Shown here in pieces: positions 1 to 8,866 of a stretch of 64,000 nt of DNA (the stretch's first letter is position 1; each line of letters begins with the position of its first letter). Under the pieces are notes generated by a model that was given only the letters and a program-made list of their open reading frames with translations, was not told where the DNA came from and ran no database searches. Source of the DNA: Nocardioides sp. JQ2195 (GTDB lineage: Bacteria; Actinomycetota; Actinomycetes; Propionibacteriales; Nocardioidaceae); NCBI RefSeq assembly GCF_012272695.1, contig NZ_CP050902.1, forward strand, positions 3,844,001 through 3,908,000. The letters run 5' to 3'. The translations under genes were made by a program, and so were the position numbers.

Positions 1-164
1 AGACGAACCCGGAGAATTTGGCGCCGTTGTGTCGTCGACATCATCTGTTGAATACCCACGGCGGCTGGCGTTATCAACGAAACCGCGACGGGACGTATAC
101 CTGGACCAACCAGCACGGCCGGAGCTGGTTGGTCACCGACAGCGGAACAGTCGAGCTCACCTAA
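1..164 (+). CDS. HNH endonuclease/DUF222 family protein, C-terminal tail (partial)
   Basis: The frame with codons starting at position 3 reads through NPENLAPLCRRHH and a GGWRYQR-like stretch to a TAA at 162-164. This matches the end of the HNH nuclease domain of actinobacterial DUF222-HNH proteins: the Asn-Leu-x3-Cys-x2-His-His segment is the last part of the HNH fold, followed by the usual short Trp-rich tail. The start lies outside the window. A second, complete member of the same family is at 22964-24565. These proteins are multicopy in Nocardioides-like genomes; their role is unproven, and they are often suspected to be mobile or selfish. The family call is firm, the function is not. Confidence 0.75.
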   Translation, partial: TNPENLAPLCRRHHLLNTHGGWRYQRNRDGTYTWTNQHGRSWLVTDSGTVELT

Positions 165-180
165 GAACCCTGAATCAGCG

Positions 181-220
181 TTGGTTGAGGAGGTCGCCCA
201 GCGACCGTCTCGAAACCAAC
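181..220. repeat. Family A repeat, intergenic copy
   Basis: A 40-nt element begins TTGGTTGAGGAGG and ends CGTCTCGAAACCAA, with an internal GGTCGC-CCA-GCGACC hairpin at 192-206. Related copies occur at 3743-3840, 14132-14227, 20630-20670, 30925-31035, 31611-31812 and 39158-39198. The rest of 165-428 shows no convincing gene; it separates the HNH gene from the convergent acyl-CoA dehydrogenase. Confidence 0.8.
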
Positions 221-428
221 TCCCAGTCAGGGCACCGACACATCAAGCACCGGCCAAACACGTAGCACCACGACAGCAGGCCCACACCGAGGACAACAAC
301 CCGGTGACTGGGCCTACTGCCACGCCCGGCACCGGTCTCGACACAACCGCTCGTACCTCGCGGCCACTCGACCACCGAACATCAGGCCAGTGCACGATGG
401 CGGGGTTCGGTGTCCCGGTGGTCATCGG

Positions 429-1598
429 TCAGTAGGACTTGGGCAGACCCAACGAGTGCATCGCGACGAAGTTGAGGATCATCTCCCGCGAGACGGGCGC
501 GATCCGACCCAGACGAGCCGCGACCAGCATGTTGCCCAGGCCGTACTCCTGGGTGAGCCCGTTGCCGCCATGGGTGTGCACCGCGACATCGGTGGCGTTG
601 CAGGCGACCTCGCCACCGGCGTACTTGGCCATGTTGGCGTACTCGCCTGCGGCCATGTCGTCGCCGGCGTCATAGAGTGCGGCGGCCTTCTGCCACAGCA
701 GCCTGGCCTGCTCGAGCTCGATCTTGGTCTTGGCCAACGGGTGCGCGATGCCCTGGTGGGCGCCGATCGCCTGGTCCTTCCAGACGGAGCGTTCCTTGGC
801 ATAGGCGACGGCCTTCTCGAGGGCATAGCGGGCCATCCCGCACGAGAACGCACCGCCCATGATCCGCTCCGGGTTTAGCCCGGCGAAGAGCTGCCACAGA
901 CCGGCGTCCTCGTCCCCGACGAGCGCCGAGGCCGGCACCCGCACGTTGTCGAGGAACAACGTGAACTGCTTCTCCGGCGCCTGCCACGACATCGGGATCG
1001 GCTGCTTCTCGAAGCCCTCGGCGTCCGTGGGCACGACGAACAGTGCCGGCTTCAGCTTGCCGGTCTTCGCGTCCGCGGTGCGCGAGACGATCAGCACCGA
1101 CTGCGCCTCGTCAACGCCGGAGATGAAGGTCTTCTGGCCGTTGAGCACCCAGTGGTCACCGTCGCGGGTGGCGGTGGTGGTGATCTGGTGGGAGTTGGAG
1201 CCGGCGTCGGCCTCGGTGATGCCGAAGGCCATCAGGTGGGTGCCGTCGGCGATGCCGGGCAGCCACTCCTTCTTCTGCTCCTCGGTGCCGCAGCGGCCGA
1301 TGATCGACCCACAGATCGCGGGGCTGACCACCATCATCAGCAACGGCGCGCCCGCAGCTGCACACTCCTCGAGCACGGCCGCGAGATCGGCCATCCCGCC
1401 GCCACCGCCGCCGTACTGCTCCTCGATGTTGACCCCGAGGAACCCGTTGCGACCCATCTCGAGCCACATGTCGGTCATCTTGCCGCCCTCGCGAGCCTGC
1501 TTCTCGACGAACTCACGGCCATACTTCCCGGCCAGCTTCTTCACGGACTCGCGCAGCGCGAGGCGCTCCTCCGGCTCGCTGAACATCGTGACAGTCAT
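429..1598 (-). CDS. acyl-CoA dehydrogenase family protein
   Basis: A 389-residue FAD flavoprotein that should introduce an alpha-beta double bond into an acyl-CoA, passing electrons to ETF. The FAD/substrate motif AFGITEADAGSN is at residues 124-135 and the C-terminal helical domain is complete. At the usual medium-chain catalytic position (IYEGTSE-like) this protein has IAPVSREM (366-373), so that Glu is absent. A Glu lies at 244 in LNPERI, where isovaleryl-CoA dehydrogenase carries its base; this alignment is from memory. It is the last gene of the carboxylase operon, and its ATG overlaps the alpha subunit stop by 4 nt. The substrate is unknown, perhaps a branched or terpenoid acyl-CoA given the neighbours. 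Confidence 0.9.
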   Translation of the reverse strand: MTVTMFSEPEERLALRESVKKLAGKYGREFVEKQAREGGKMTDMWLEMGRNGFLGVNIEEQYGGGGGGMADLAAVLEECAAAGAPLLMMVVSPAICGSIIGRCGTEEQKKEWLPGIADGTHLMAFGITEADAGSNSHQITTTATRDGDHWVLNGQKTFISGVDEAQSVLIVSRTADAKTGKLKPALFVVPTDAEGFEKQPIPMSWQAPEKQFTLFLDNVRVPASALVGDEDAGLWQLFAGLNPERIMGGAFSCGMARYALEKAVAYAKERSVWKDQAIGAHQGIAHPLAKTKIELEQARLLWQKAAALYDAGDDMAAGEYANMAKYAGGEVACNATDVAVHTHGGNGLTQEYGLGNMLVAARLGRIAPVSREMILNFVAMHSLGLPKSY

Positions 1599-3718
1599 GC
1601 GGGTTCTCCTTCGGAGTCGGTGGATTGGTCGGTCGAGACCACGGCGAGCACGGCGCCTGCCTCGACCTGCTGGCCGGCGGTCGCCGGCAGCTCGGTGACG
1701 GTCCCGGCGTACGGCGCAGCGATGGTGTGCTGCATCTTCATCGCCTCCATCACCAGGATGGTCTGGCCTTCGTCGACCTGGTCACCGACCGAGGCCCCGA
1801 CCGAGATGATGGTGCCGGGCATCGGCGCGAGGAGCGATCCCTCGGCGACCTGGTCGGCAGGATCCACGAAGCGTGGCACGACCCGCAGGCTCACCGCTCC
1901 CAGCGGGCCGTCGACGTGCACGTGGTCATCGGTGACCACGCCGTCGAAGCGCGTCGAGATGCCGTTCACCCGCAGGTGTACGGCGTGCGGCGAGGCCTCG
2001 AGCACCTCGATGCCGGTGTCGCTCGAGGCAGCCTCGTAGCCGGAGCGACCCGTCGTCCACTCCACGACGTGCTCGGTCTCGCCGACGCTGAAGGTCGTTC
2101 GCTGCGGTTGGGAGACGACGTTGCGCCAGCCCACGGGGATCCGGGTCTGGACCTTGCGACGGGCGGCGACCTGCTCAGCGCGGAGCACGGCCGCGGCGAA
2201 CAGCGTGGTGGGATCCGGGTCGCCGGTGCCCGCGTCGAGCACCGCCGGCTCGCGGTCGAAGAAGGCAGTGCTCACCTCGCCGGAGAGGAACGACTCGTTC
2301 ATCAGCGCGGCAACCAACATGTCCCGGTTGGTGACGATGCCGTGCAGCCGCGCTCGGCGCAGGGCGCCGGCCAGCATCCGTGCGGTCTCCGCGCGCGTGG
2401 GCGCCCAGGCGATCACCTTGGCCAGCATCGCGTCGTAGTGCGTGGAGACCTCGCTGCCCGACTCGAAGCCCGAGTCGACGCGTACGCCGGCACGACCGGC
2501 CCGCTCGAACTCGGTCAGGCCCGGGATCTCGAAGCTGGTCAACCTGCCGCTCTGCGGTTGCCAGTCGTGCGCCGGGTCCTCGGCATACAGCCGCACCTCG
2601 ATCGCGTGGCCAGCAGGTCTCGATACGTCGCCTCGTCCCTCGGCGCCTACTCGACCACCGAAAGTGGCTTCGCTGGTCGAGTGCCCCGCAGTTCCGGGTT
2701 CGCTGGTCGAGTGCCCCGCAGTTCCGGCTTCGCTGGTCGAGTGCCCTGCGAGGGACGAGCGGGGTGTATCGAGACCAGCCAGGCTCCGCCCCTCGGCCAC
2801 GGCCAACTGCAGCTCGACCAGGTCGACGTCGAAGACGGCCTCGGTGACCGGGTGCTCGACCTGAAGTCGGGTGTTCATCTCAAGGAAGAAGAACCGCTCC
2901 TTGTCCGGGTCATAGAGGAACTCGACGGTGCCGGCTCCCAGGTAGTCGATGGCGCTGCCGGCGTTGCGAGCGGCCTCGTGCATCTGCGCAACCACGGTCG
3001 GGTCGATGTTCGGCGCGGGCGCTTCCTCGATCACCTTCTGGTGACGACGCTGCACCGAGCAGTCGCGCTCACCGAGGACGGCGACCTCGCCGAACCGGTC
3101 GCCGACGACCTGCACCTCGACGTGGCGGCTGTGCTCGACGTACGGCTCGACGAAGACGGTCCCGTCGCCGAACGCGGCCTCCGCCTCCGCCTGTGCCGCG
3201 GCGATCTCGCGGGGCAGGTCGGCCAGGGTGCGCACGATCCGCATGCCGCGGCCGCCGCCACCGGCGGACGCCTTCACCAGCAGCGGCAGGTCGTCCTCCG
3301 TCGCCGTGTCGACCGTCAGGTCGGGCAGGACCGGTACGCCGGCCGCGGCCATCAGCTTCTTCGACTCGATCTTGGAACCCATGGACACGATCGACTCGGG
3401 CGCGGGGCCGATCCAGGTCAGCCCGGCCCCGATCACCTTCCGGGCGAAGTCGGCGTTCTCCGACAGGAAGCCGTAGCCGGGGTGGATCGCGTCGGCCCCC
3501 GTGCGACGAGCCGCCTCGAGCACGAGGTCCGCGCGCAGGTAGGTCTCCGCCGGCGTGTTGCCCGGGAGCCTCACGGCGGCGTCGGCCTCGCGGACGAACG
3601 GCAGGTCGACATCGGCGTCGGAGTGGACCGCAACGGTCTCGATGCCGACGCGACGAGCCGTGGTGAAGATGCGACGCGCGATCTCGCCACGGTTGGCCAC
3701 AAGGATGCGCTTGATCAT
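1595..3718 (-). CDS. acyl-CoA carboxylase alpha subunit (biotin carboxylase + biotin carrier)
   Basis: A 707-residue subunit that carboxylates biotin with ATP and bicarbonate and carries it to the beta subunit. The biotin carboxylase domain starts MIKRILVANRGEIA, with the ATP-grasp loop GGGGRGM at 153-159. The C-terminal biotinyl domain has EAMKMQHT, with Lys661 as the biotinylated residue. Such subunits are usually about 650-670 residues. The excess is explained by residues about 315-368, where a repeat-derived segment with three AGHSTSE[A/P]GT-type decapeptides interrupts the carboxylase domain before the conserved GHAIEVRLYAEDP. The frame is kept. The partner beta subunit is upstream at 3872-5518, and the acyl-CoA dehydrogenase overlaps the stop. 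Propionyl-, methylcrotonyl- and geranyl-CoA are all possible substrates; the AtuA-like neighbour makes a branched or terpenoid one plausible. Confidence 0.93.
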   Translation of the reverse strand: MIKRILVANRGEIARRIFTTARRVGIETVAVHSDADVDLPFVREADAAVRLPGNTPAETYLRADLVLEAARRTGADAIHPGYGFLSENADFARKVIGAGLTWIGPAPESIVSMGSKIESKKLMAAAGVPVLPDLTVDTATEDDLPLLVKASAGGGGRGMRIVRTLADLPREIAAAQAEAEAAFGDGTVFVEPYVEHSRHVEVQVVGDRFGEVAVLGERDCSVQRRHQKVIEEAPAPNIDPTVVAQMHEAARNAGSAIDYLGAGTVEFLYDPDKERFFFLEMNTRLQVEHPVTEAVFDVDLVELQLAVAEGRSLAGLDTPRSSLAGHSTSEAGTAGHSTSEPGTAGHSTSEATFGGRVGAEGRGDVSRPAGHAIEVRLYAEDPAHDWQPQSGRLTSFEIPGLTEFERAGRAGVRVDSGFESGSEVSTHYDAMLAKVIAWAPTRAETARMLAGALRRARLHGIVTNRDMLVAALMNESFLSGEVSTAFFDREPAVLDAGTGDPDPTTLFAAAVLRAEQVAARRKVQTRIPVGWRNVVSQPQRTTFSVGETEHVVEWTTGRSGYEAASSDTGIEVLEASPHAVHLRVNGISTRFDGVVTDDHVHVDGPLGAVSLRVVPRFVDPADQVAEGSLLAPMPGTIISVGASVGDQVDEGQTILVMEAMKMQHTIAAPYAGTVTELPATAGQQVEAGAVLAVVSTDQSTDSEGEPA
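2616..2776. repeat. Family A-related composite repeat inserted in frame in the carboxylase alpha gene
   Basis: The block is bounded by inverted ends, GGTCTCGATAC at 2616-2626 and GTATCGAGACC at 2766-2776. Inside are three tandem 30-nt units built on TTCGCTGGTCGAGTGCCC. On the coding strand the units give ten-residue repeats, so the carboxylase frame is preserved. Confidence 0.85.
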
Positions 3719-3742
3719 TTCTTCCCCTTTGCTGGGTCCCTC

Positions 3743-3840
3743 TGGTTTCGACCCGCCCCTTGCGACCTCGGTCGCTGATGTCTCGACACGCGCAACACGG
3801 CTTCGTTCCTCAGCCGTGGCGCTGCTCGACCTAGTCGACC
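3743..3840. repeat. Family A-like degenerate repeat between carboxylase subunit genes
   Basis: The 153-nt gap between the beta stop and the alpha start holds GGTTTCGACC, TCTCGACACGC, GGCTTCGTTCCTCAGCC and GCTGCTCGACC segments that resemble the ends and core of the other copies. The two subunit genes are otherwise in one operon. The match is looser than at the other loci. Confidence 0.55.
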
Positions 3841-3871
3841 TTCCGGTATTCGCAAGCTCATACCGGACCTC

Positions 3872-5518
3872 CTACATCCGGAAGACGCCGAAGTTCATCG
3901 CGCCCTCGATCGGTTGGTTGTTGATGACGGAGAGGCAGATGCCCAGCACCGTGCGGGTGTCACGCGGGTCGATGACGCCATCGTCGTAGACCATCCCGGA
4001 GAGGAAGTAGGGCAGCGACTGCTCCTCCACCATCGCCTCCACCATGTCCTTGACGCCCTGGAACTCCTCGGCGTCGAAGACCTTGCCCTTCGACTCGGCG
4101 GACTGCTTCGCCACGATCTCGAGCACGCCGGCCAGCTGCTGCGGACCCATCACCGCCGACTTGGCACTCGGCCAGGTGAACAGGAAGCGCGGGTCGTAGG
4201 CGCGCCCGTTCATGCCGTAGTTGCCGGCGCCGTAGGAAGCGCCCATGATCACCGTGAGGTGAGGGACGGTGGAGTTGCTCACCGCGTTGATCATCATCGC
4301 GCCGTGCTTGATGATGCCGCCCTGCTCGTACTCCTTGCCGACCATGTAGCCGGTGGTGTTGTGCAGGAACAGCAGCGGCGTGTCCTTCTGGTTGGCCAGC
4401 TGGATGAACTGGGCGGCCTTCTGCGCCTCCTCACTCATCAGCACGCCCCGGGCGTTGGCGAGAATGCCGATCGGCTGCCCGTGCAGGTTGGCCCACCCCA
4501 CACAGAGGGACGAGCCGTAGAGCGGCTTGAACTCGTCGAACGGGACCGCGTTGCCGGCACTGGTGCCGTCGACGATGCGCAGGATCGCCTCGCGCGGGTC
4601 GAACGGCTCCTTGAGGTCGGTCGGGATCAGGTCGAGCAGGTCGTCCGGGTCCAGGTCGGGCTCCGCAAAGCCCGCAACGTCATACGGACCGGCGCCCAGG
4701 GCGACCGGGACGGATGACGTCACGCCCTGCTTGCGCCAGTTCAACCTCGCCACCACGCGCCGCGCGATGCGCAGGGCGTCGCGCTCGTCGACGGCCAGGA
4801 AGTCCGACGAACCGGAGACACGTGAGTGCATCTCGGCACCGCCGAGCGACTCGTCGTCGGTCTCCTCACCGGTGGCCATCTTCACCAGCGGCGGACCCGC
4901 CAGGAACACCTTGGCCTGCTCCTTGACCATGATCACGTAGTCGCTCATGCCCGGCACGTAGGCGCCGCCAGCGGTGGAGTTGCCGAAGACCACGGACACG
5001 GTGGGTACCTTGCGCGCCGACGCGCGGGTCAGCTCACGGAACCCGCGTCCACCGGGAATGAAGATCTCCTTCTGGGTCGGCAGGTCGGCGCCACCGGACT
5101 CGGTCAGGTTGATCGTCGGCAACCGGTTCTCGGCAGCGATGTCGGCGGCACGGAACGACTTCTTCACCGACCACGGGTTGAGCGCCCCGCCCTTCACCGT
5201 CGGGTCGTTGGCGACGATCATGCACTCGACCCCCTCGACCACACCGATGCCGGTCACCAGCGAGGCGCCCACCGCGAAGTCGCTGCCCCAACCTGCCAGC
5301 GGCATCAGCTCCAGGAAGGCCGAGCCCTCGTCCACGAGCAGCTCGATGCGCTCGCGGGCCGTGAGCTTGCCACGCTCCTTGTGTCGCGCGACGTACTTCC
5401 CGCCGGCCTCGACCGCCTTGGTCTGCTCGGCGTGCAGCTCGTCGATCTTCGCCAGCATCGCCTCGCGCCGAGTCGGCTCGGCCGGTGTCCCGACTGTCTC
5501 CACTGTCCCGGCGCTCAT
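3872..5518 (-). CDS. acyl-CoA carboxylase beta subunit (carboxyltransferase)
   Basis: A 548-residue carboxyltransferase that moves CO2 from carboxybiotin to an acyl-CoA. The start is the ATG at 5518, which overlaps the SRPBCC stop (ATGA); the longer upstream reading frame is not used. The N-terminal half contains the ERIELLVDEGSAF segment and the C-terminal half the GASYGAGNYGMNGRAYDP and FTWPSAKSAVMG segments typical of methylcrotonyl/geranyl-type beta subunits. Length and conserved blocks match that class (about 530-550) and argue against a PccB/AccD5-type enzyme. It pairs with the alpha subunit at 1595-3718. The acyl substrate cannot be read from sequence alone. Confidence 0.92.
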   Translation of the reverse strand: MSAGTVETVGTPAEPTRREAMLAKIDELHAEQTKAVEAGGKYVARHKERGKLTARERIELLVDEGSAFLELMPLAGWGSDFAVGASLVTGIGVVEGVECMIVANDPTVKGGALNPWSVKKSFRAADIAAENRLPTINLTESGGADLPTQKEIFIPGGRGFRELTRASARKVPTVSVVFGNSTAGGAYVPGMSDYVIMVKEQAKVFLAGPPLVKMATGEETDDESLGGAEMHSRVSGSSDFLAVDERDALRIARRVVARLNWRKQGVTSSVPVALGAGPYDVAGFAEPDLDPDDLLDLIPTDLKEPFDPREAILRIVDGTSAGNAVPFDEFKPLYGSSLCVGWANLHGQPIGILANARGVLMSEEAQKAAQFIQLANQKDTPLLFLHNTTGYMVGKEYEQGGIIKHGAMMINAVSNSTVPHLTVIMGASYGAGNYGMNGRAYDPRFLFTWPSAKSAVMGPQQLAGVLEIVAKQSAESKGKVFDAEEFQGVKDMVEAMVEEQSLPYFLSGMVYDDGVIDPRDTRTVLGICLSVINNQPIEGAMNFGVFRM

Positions 5519-5985
5519 GCCTCGACCACCTTCTTGATCCGCTCCAGGGTTGTTCGCATGCCCCGCTCGTTGGTGCGCCCGCGCAGCCTGCCCAGCAGGG
5601 TCCAGTAGGCCCGCATCGGCAGCGTGGGGGTCAGCCGGAAGTACTCGGTGACGCTGGTGCCCTCGTTCTCCGGCGTCAGCAGGTAGCCCCAGTGGTTGGC
5701 CGGCCCGCCCAGCATCACGGCGAACTCGAACTGCTGCTCCGGCACGCACTCGGTCACCTTGCACGGTGTCCAGTACGTCGGGCCCACGCCGTTGCGCTTC
5801 ACGTGCCCGCGGAAGGTCGCCCCCTTCTCGGGGCCGGTCGCCCCGCGGGTCCACTCGGCCTCGAAGGTCTCCGGGGAGAACTCTCCGATCCTGGTGACGT
5901 CGCTGACCAGGTCCCACACCTGCTTGGGCGTGGCCCTCATGTGCAGCGTCACCGAGCCGCCCGGGTCGGTCATCAGCTTCATCAT
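5515..5985 (-). CDS. SRPBCC family protein
   Basis: A 156-residue protein of the START/Bet v1-like fold. It opens with a beta strand and the ATPKQVWDLVSDVTRIGEFSPET segment that begins most polyketide cyclase/SRPBCC proteins, with the family's hydrophobic cavity helix at the C terminus. Its start overlaps the upstream dehydrogenase stop by 4 nt and its stop overlaps the carboxylase beta start, so it is translationally coupled inside the operon. It may bind a hydrophobic acyl intermediate, but no catalytic residue can be assigned. Confidence 0.82.
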   Translation of the reverse strand: MMKLMTDPGGSVTLHMRATPKQVWDLVSDVTRIGEFSPETFEAEWTRGATGPEKGATFRGHVKRNGVGPTYWTPCKVTECVPEQQFEFAVMLGGPANHWGYLLTPENEGTSVTEYFRLTPTLPMRAYWTLLGRLRGRTNERGMRTTLERIKKVVEA

Positions 5986-7124
5986 CGTCCTTCCCCGGCA
6001 TAGCCGAGCAGTCGTGCGGCAAGGTCGGTGAGGACCTCCGTCGCGCCTCCACCGATGCCGAGGATGCGCGCGTCGCGGTAGTGCCGCTCCACCTCGGTCC
6101 CGTGCATGTAGCCCGCCCCTCCGAAGACCTGGACGGCCTCGTGGCAGACCTGTTCCGCGGTCTCGACCGCGGTCTGTTTCGCCAAGCAGGCCTCAGCAAT
6201 CACCGATTCACCGGCGGCGTGCCTCGCGGCGACGTGGTGCGTGTAGACCCGCGCCGTCTCGACGCGACGATGCATGTCGACCAGCTTGTGCCGGATCACC
6301 TGCCGGTCCGCGAGCGGGCGTCCGAAGGTCTGGCGTTCCTTCGCGTACGCCGCAGCCAGAGCCAGCGCGCGTCCGGCGACGCCGTACCCGTGCACGGCGA
6401 GTGCCAGGCGTTCGACGACGAACTGCTCGGCGATCTGCACGAACCCCGAGTTCTCCTCACCGACCAGGTTCGTCACCGGGACCTGCACGTCGACGAAGGA
6501 CAGCTCGGCGGTGTCGGAGCAGTGCCAGCCCATCTTGCGCAGCGACCGGTCGACGGTGAAGCCCGGGGTGTCCTTCTCGATCACCAGGAGCGAGACACCC
6601 GCGTGGCCCGGGCCGCCCGTGCGGACGGCGGTGGTGACGAAGTCGGCGCGCACGCCGGAGGTGATGAAGGTCTTGGCGCCGTTGACGACGAAGTGGTCGC
6701 CGGAGCGCTCGGCGCGAGTGGTGATGCCGGCGACGTCGGACCCGCCGCCGGGCTCCGTGACCCCGAGCGAGCCGATCTTCTCGCCGGCCAGGGTGGGACG
6801 CACGAAGCGGTCGACGAGATCAGCCGAGCCGTTCGCGGCCAAGTGGGGCAGCGCGATGCCACCGGTGAAGAGCCCGGCCATCAGGCCGCTGGAGGCGCCC
6901 TCGGCGAACATCGCCTCCTGCAGCACGATCGAGTCGAGGATGTCGCCACCCTGCCCGCCCACCTCCTCGGGAAACGAGACGCCGAGCAACCCCTGCCTCG
7001 CGGCTGCCGGGTGCAGCGACCGCGGGATGGAGCCGGTGTCCTCCCACTCCTGCAGGTGCGGTGCCACCTCCCGGCGGACGAACTCGGTGGCCGTGGCGCG
7101 CAGGGCCTCGTGCTCGGCGCTCAC
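5982..7124 (-). CDS. acyl-CoA dehydrogenase family protein
   Basis: A 380-residue acyl-CoA dehydrogenase. GTG at 7124 is chosen because it overlaps the AtuA-like gene stop as GTGA; the longer frame upstream lies within that gene. The motif LGVTEPGGGSD is at 120-130, and FGGAGYMHGTEVERHYRDARIL marks the C-terminal domain. The medium-chain Glu position reads IGGGATEV (about 357-364) and is Gly; Glu238 in VVERLALA sits where isovaleryl-type enzymes keep their base. It is the second dehydrogenase of this operon, so two oxidations probably flank the carboxylation. Substrate unknown. Confidence 0.88.
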   Translation of the reverse strand: MSAEHEALRATATEFVRREVAPHLQEWEDTGSIPRSLHPAAARQGLLGVSFPEEVGGQGGDILDSIVLQEAMFAEGASSGLMAGLFTGGIALPHLAANGSADLVDRFVRPTLAGEKIGSLGVTEPGGGSDVAGITTRAERSGDHFVVNGAKTFITSGVRADFVTTAVRTGGPGHAGVSLLVIEKDTPGFTVDRSLRKMGWHCSDTAELSFVDVQVPVTNLVGEENSGFVQIAEQFVVERLALAVHGYGVAGRALALAAAYAKERQTFGRPLADRQVIRHKLVDMHRRVETARVYTHHVAARHAAGESVIAEACLAKQTAVETAEQVCHEAVQVFGGAGYMHGTEVERHYRDARILGIGGGATEVLTDLAARLLGYAGEGR

Positions 7125-8866
7125 AGGAGTGCGTCCTCGATGCTCACCATCCGCGAGCGCACCCACTCCCCCAGGCCCTTGGCCTGCGGGTCGAACCGGG
7201 TGGAGGCGGCGACGCCGTCACCCAACAGGCCACGGATCAGCACGTTGACGCCCCCCAGGTTCGGGAGCACGAACACCTCGACCTCGAGGTCGGCCGCCTC
7301 CGGGACCAGCTCACGGATCCGCTTCGGTGTGATCAGCTTCGTCAACCAGGTCACCCGATCGGCCCGCTTCGACGAACCGTCGTTGAAGACCCAGAGCCCG
7401 AGGTTGGCGTCACCACCCTTGTCACCCGAGCGCGCGTGGACGAAGGTGCCCAGCGGCATGCGCCGGGTGAGGTTGTCCCGCGGTGCGGGATACGGCGAGG
7501 GACGCGCGCCCGGTTCCTGGTCGCGGTCCACGAACTCCACGGGATCGGCGATGACCTCACGAGAACCATCGGCATGCACCACCGTGTGCGCGACCTGGCC
7601 GCGATCGACGTACGTCGCTCGGTAGATGCCGTAGGGCGCAGGCTTGCCGGGCGGCGCGGTCATCGTGAAGCCCGGGTAGGAGGCCAGCGCGAGCTCGACG
7701 GCGGCCGAGGTGAACGGCTTGCCGACGGGGTCGGGCGAGGGGTCCTTGGCGGTGCAGCGCAGCAGGCAGGACGCGGACTCCTCGGTCTCGGCATCGCTCT
7801 GGGGGTGGGAGGTCCGGGACCAGGTGACCTCGGCTGGCGGACTGGCGGCGAGCGCTGCGCTCATCTGCTGGTGCACCCAGTCGCCCTTGGCGTCGACGTC
7901 GAGCCCGGTCAGCACGAACTCGACCGTGTTGCGGAAGCCACCGAGCTCGTTGACGCAGACCTTGAGCTGCGAGGGAGGTGCCTCGCCCCTGACCCCCGTG
8001 ATCGAGACCCGGTCGCGTCCCACCTCCTCGAGTCGGAGGCTGTCGAGGAGGGTGGTGACGTCAGGCCCGAGATAGCGGGTCGACTGGATCTCGTAGACCA
8101 GCTGCGCGGTGACCGTGTCGACGGTGACCGCCCCTCCGGTGGCGTCGTGCTTGGTGATCACCACGGATCCGTCGGCGGAGACCTCGGCGATCGGGAAGCC
8201 GAGTGGCTGCAACGGATCGGCGATCGTGCCCGACGAGAACAGCGAACGGAACCCGGAGAAGTTGCCCCCGGTGGCCTGGGTCCCGCACTCGATCACGTGA
8301 CCGGCGACGACGGCGCCGGCGAGCTCGTCGTACTGCTCAGGGCTCCAGCCGAAGCGGGAGATCGCCGGGCCGACCACGACGGACGCATCGGTGACGCGGC
8401 CGGTGACCACGACGTCGGCACCGCGATCGAGGGCCCGGGCGATGCCGAAGCCGCCGAGGTAGGCGTTCGCAGTGAGCGCGTTGGCTCCCAGCTCGAGGTC
8501 GGCGCCACGCAGGTCGTCACCCTCGACGTGGGCGATCGCCGGGTCGAGGCCGAGGCCCCTGGCCACCTCGCGGAGCTTCTCGGCCAGTCCGGCGGGGTTG
8601 AGGCCGCCCGCGTTCGAGACGATCTTCACGCCGCTCTCGAGGGCGAGGCCGAGGCTCTCCTCGACCTGGCGGACGAAGGTGCGGGCGTAGCCCAACGAGG
8701 GGTCGCGCAGGGTGTCCTTGCCGAGGATCAGCATGGTCAGCTCGGCGAGGTAGTCACCGGTCAGGACGTCGAGACTCTGCCCATCTTCTTGGCAGCCCTC
8801 GAGCATCTCGCGCATCGCGGAGAGCCGGTCGCCGTAGAACCCGGAGCAGTTGCCGATGCGGATCAC
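7121..8866 (-). CDS. AtuA-like (DUF1446) acyclic terpene utilisation family protein
   Basis: A 581-residue protein with the DUF1446/AtuA architecture. The N-terminal domain starts IRIGNCSGFYGDR and contains VTGRVTDASVVVGP; the C-terminal ferredoxin-like domain is also typical (KLITPKRIRELVPEA). GTG at 8866 overlaps the TIGR03084 gene stop (GTGA) and matches the family start, so the much longer frame upstream is rejected. In Pseudomonas, atuA belongs to the citronellol/geraniol degradation cluster with geranyl-CoA carboxylase, but its biochemical role is not settled. Here it is likewise beside a biotin-dependent carboxylase and acyl-CoA dehydrogenases. Confidence 0.88.
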   Translation of the reverse strand: MIRIGNCSGFYGDRLSAMREMLEGCQEDGQSLDVLTGDYLAELTMLILGKDTLRDPSLGYARTFVRQVEESLGLALESGVKIVSNAGGLNPAGLAEKLREVARGLGLDPAIAHVEGDDLRGADLELGANALTANAYLGGFGIARALDRGADVVVTGRVTDASVVVGPAISRFGWSPEQYDELAGAVVAGHVIECGTQATGGNFSGFRSLFSSGTIADPLQPLGFPIAEVSADGSVVITKHDATGGAVTVDTVTAQLVYEIQSTRYLGPDVTTLLDSLRLEEVGRDRVSITGVRGEAPPSQLKVCVNELGGFRNTVEFVLTGLDVDAKGDWVHQQMSAALAASPPAEVTWSRTSHPQSDAETEESASCLLRCTAKDPSPDPVGKPFTSAAVELALASYPGFTMTAPPGKPAPYGIYRATYVDRGQVAHTVVHADGSREVIADPVEFVDRDQEPGARPSPYPAPRDNLTRRMPLGTFVHARSGDKGGDANLGLWVFNDGSSKRADRVTWLTKLITPKRIRELVPEAADLEVEVFVLPNLGGVNVLIRGLLGDGVAASTRFDPQAKGLGEWVRSRMVSIEDALL

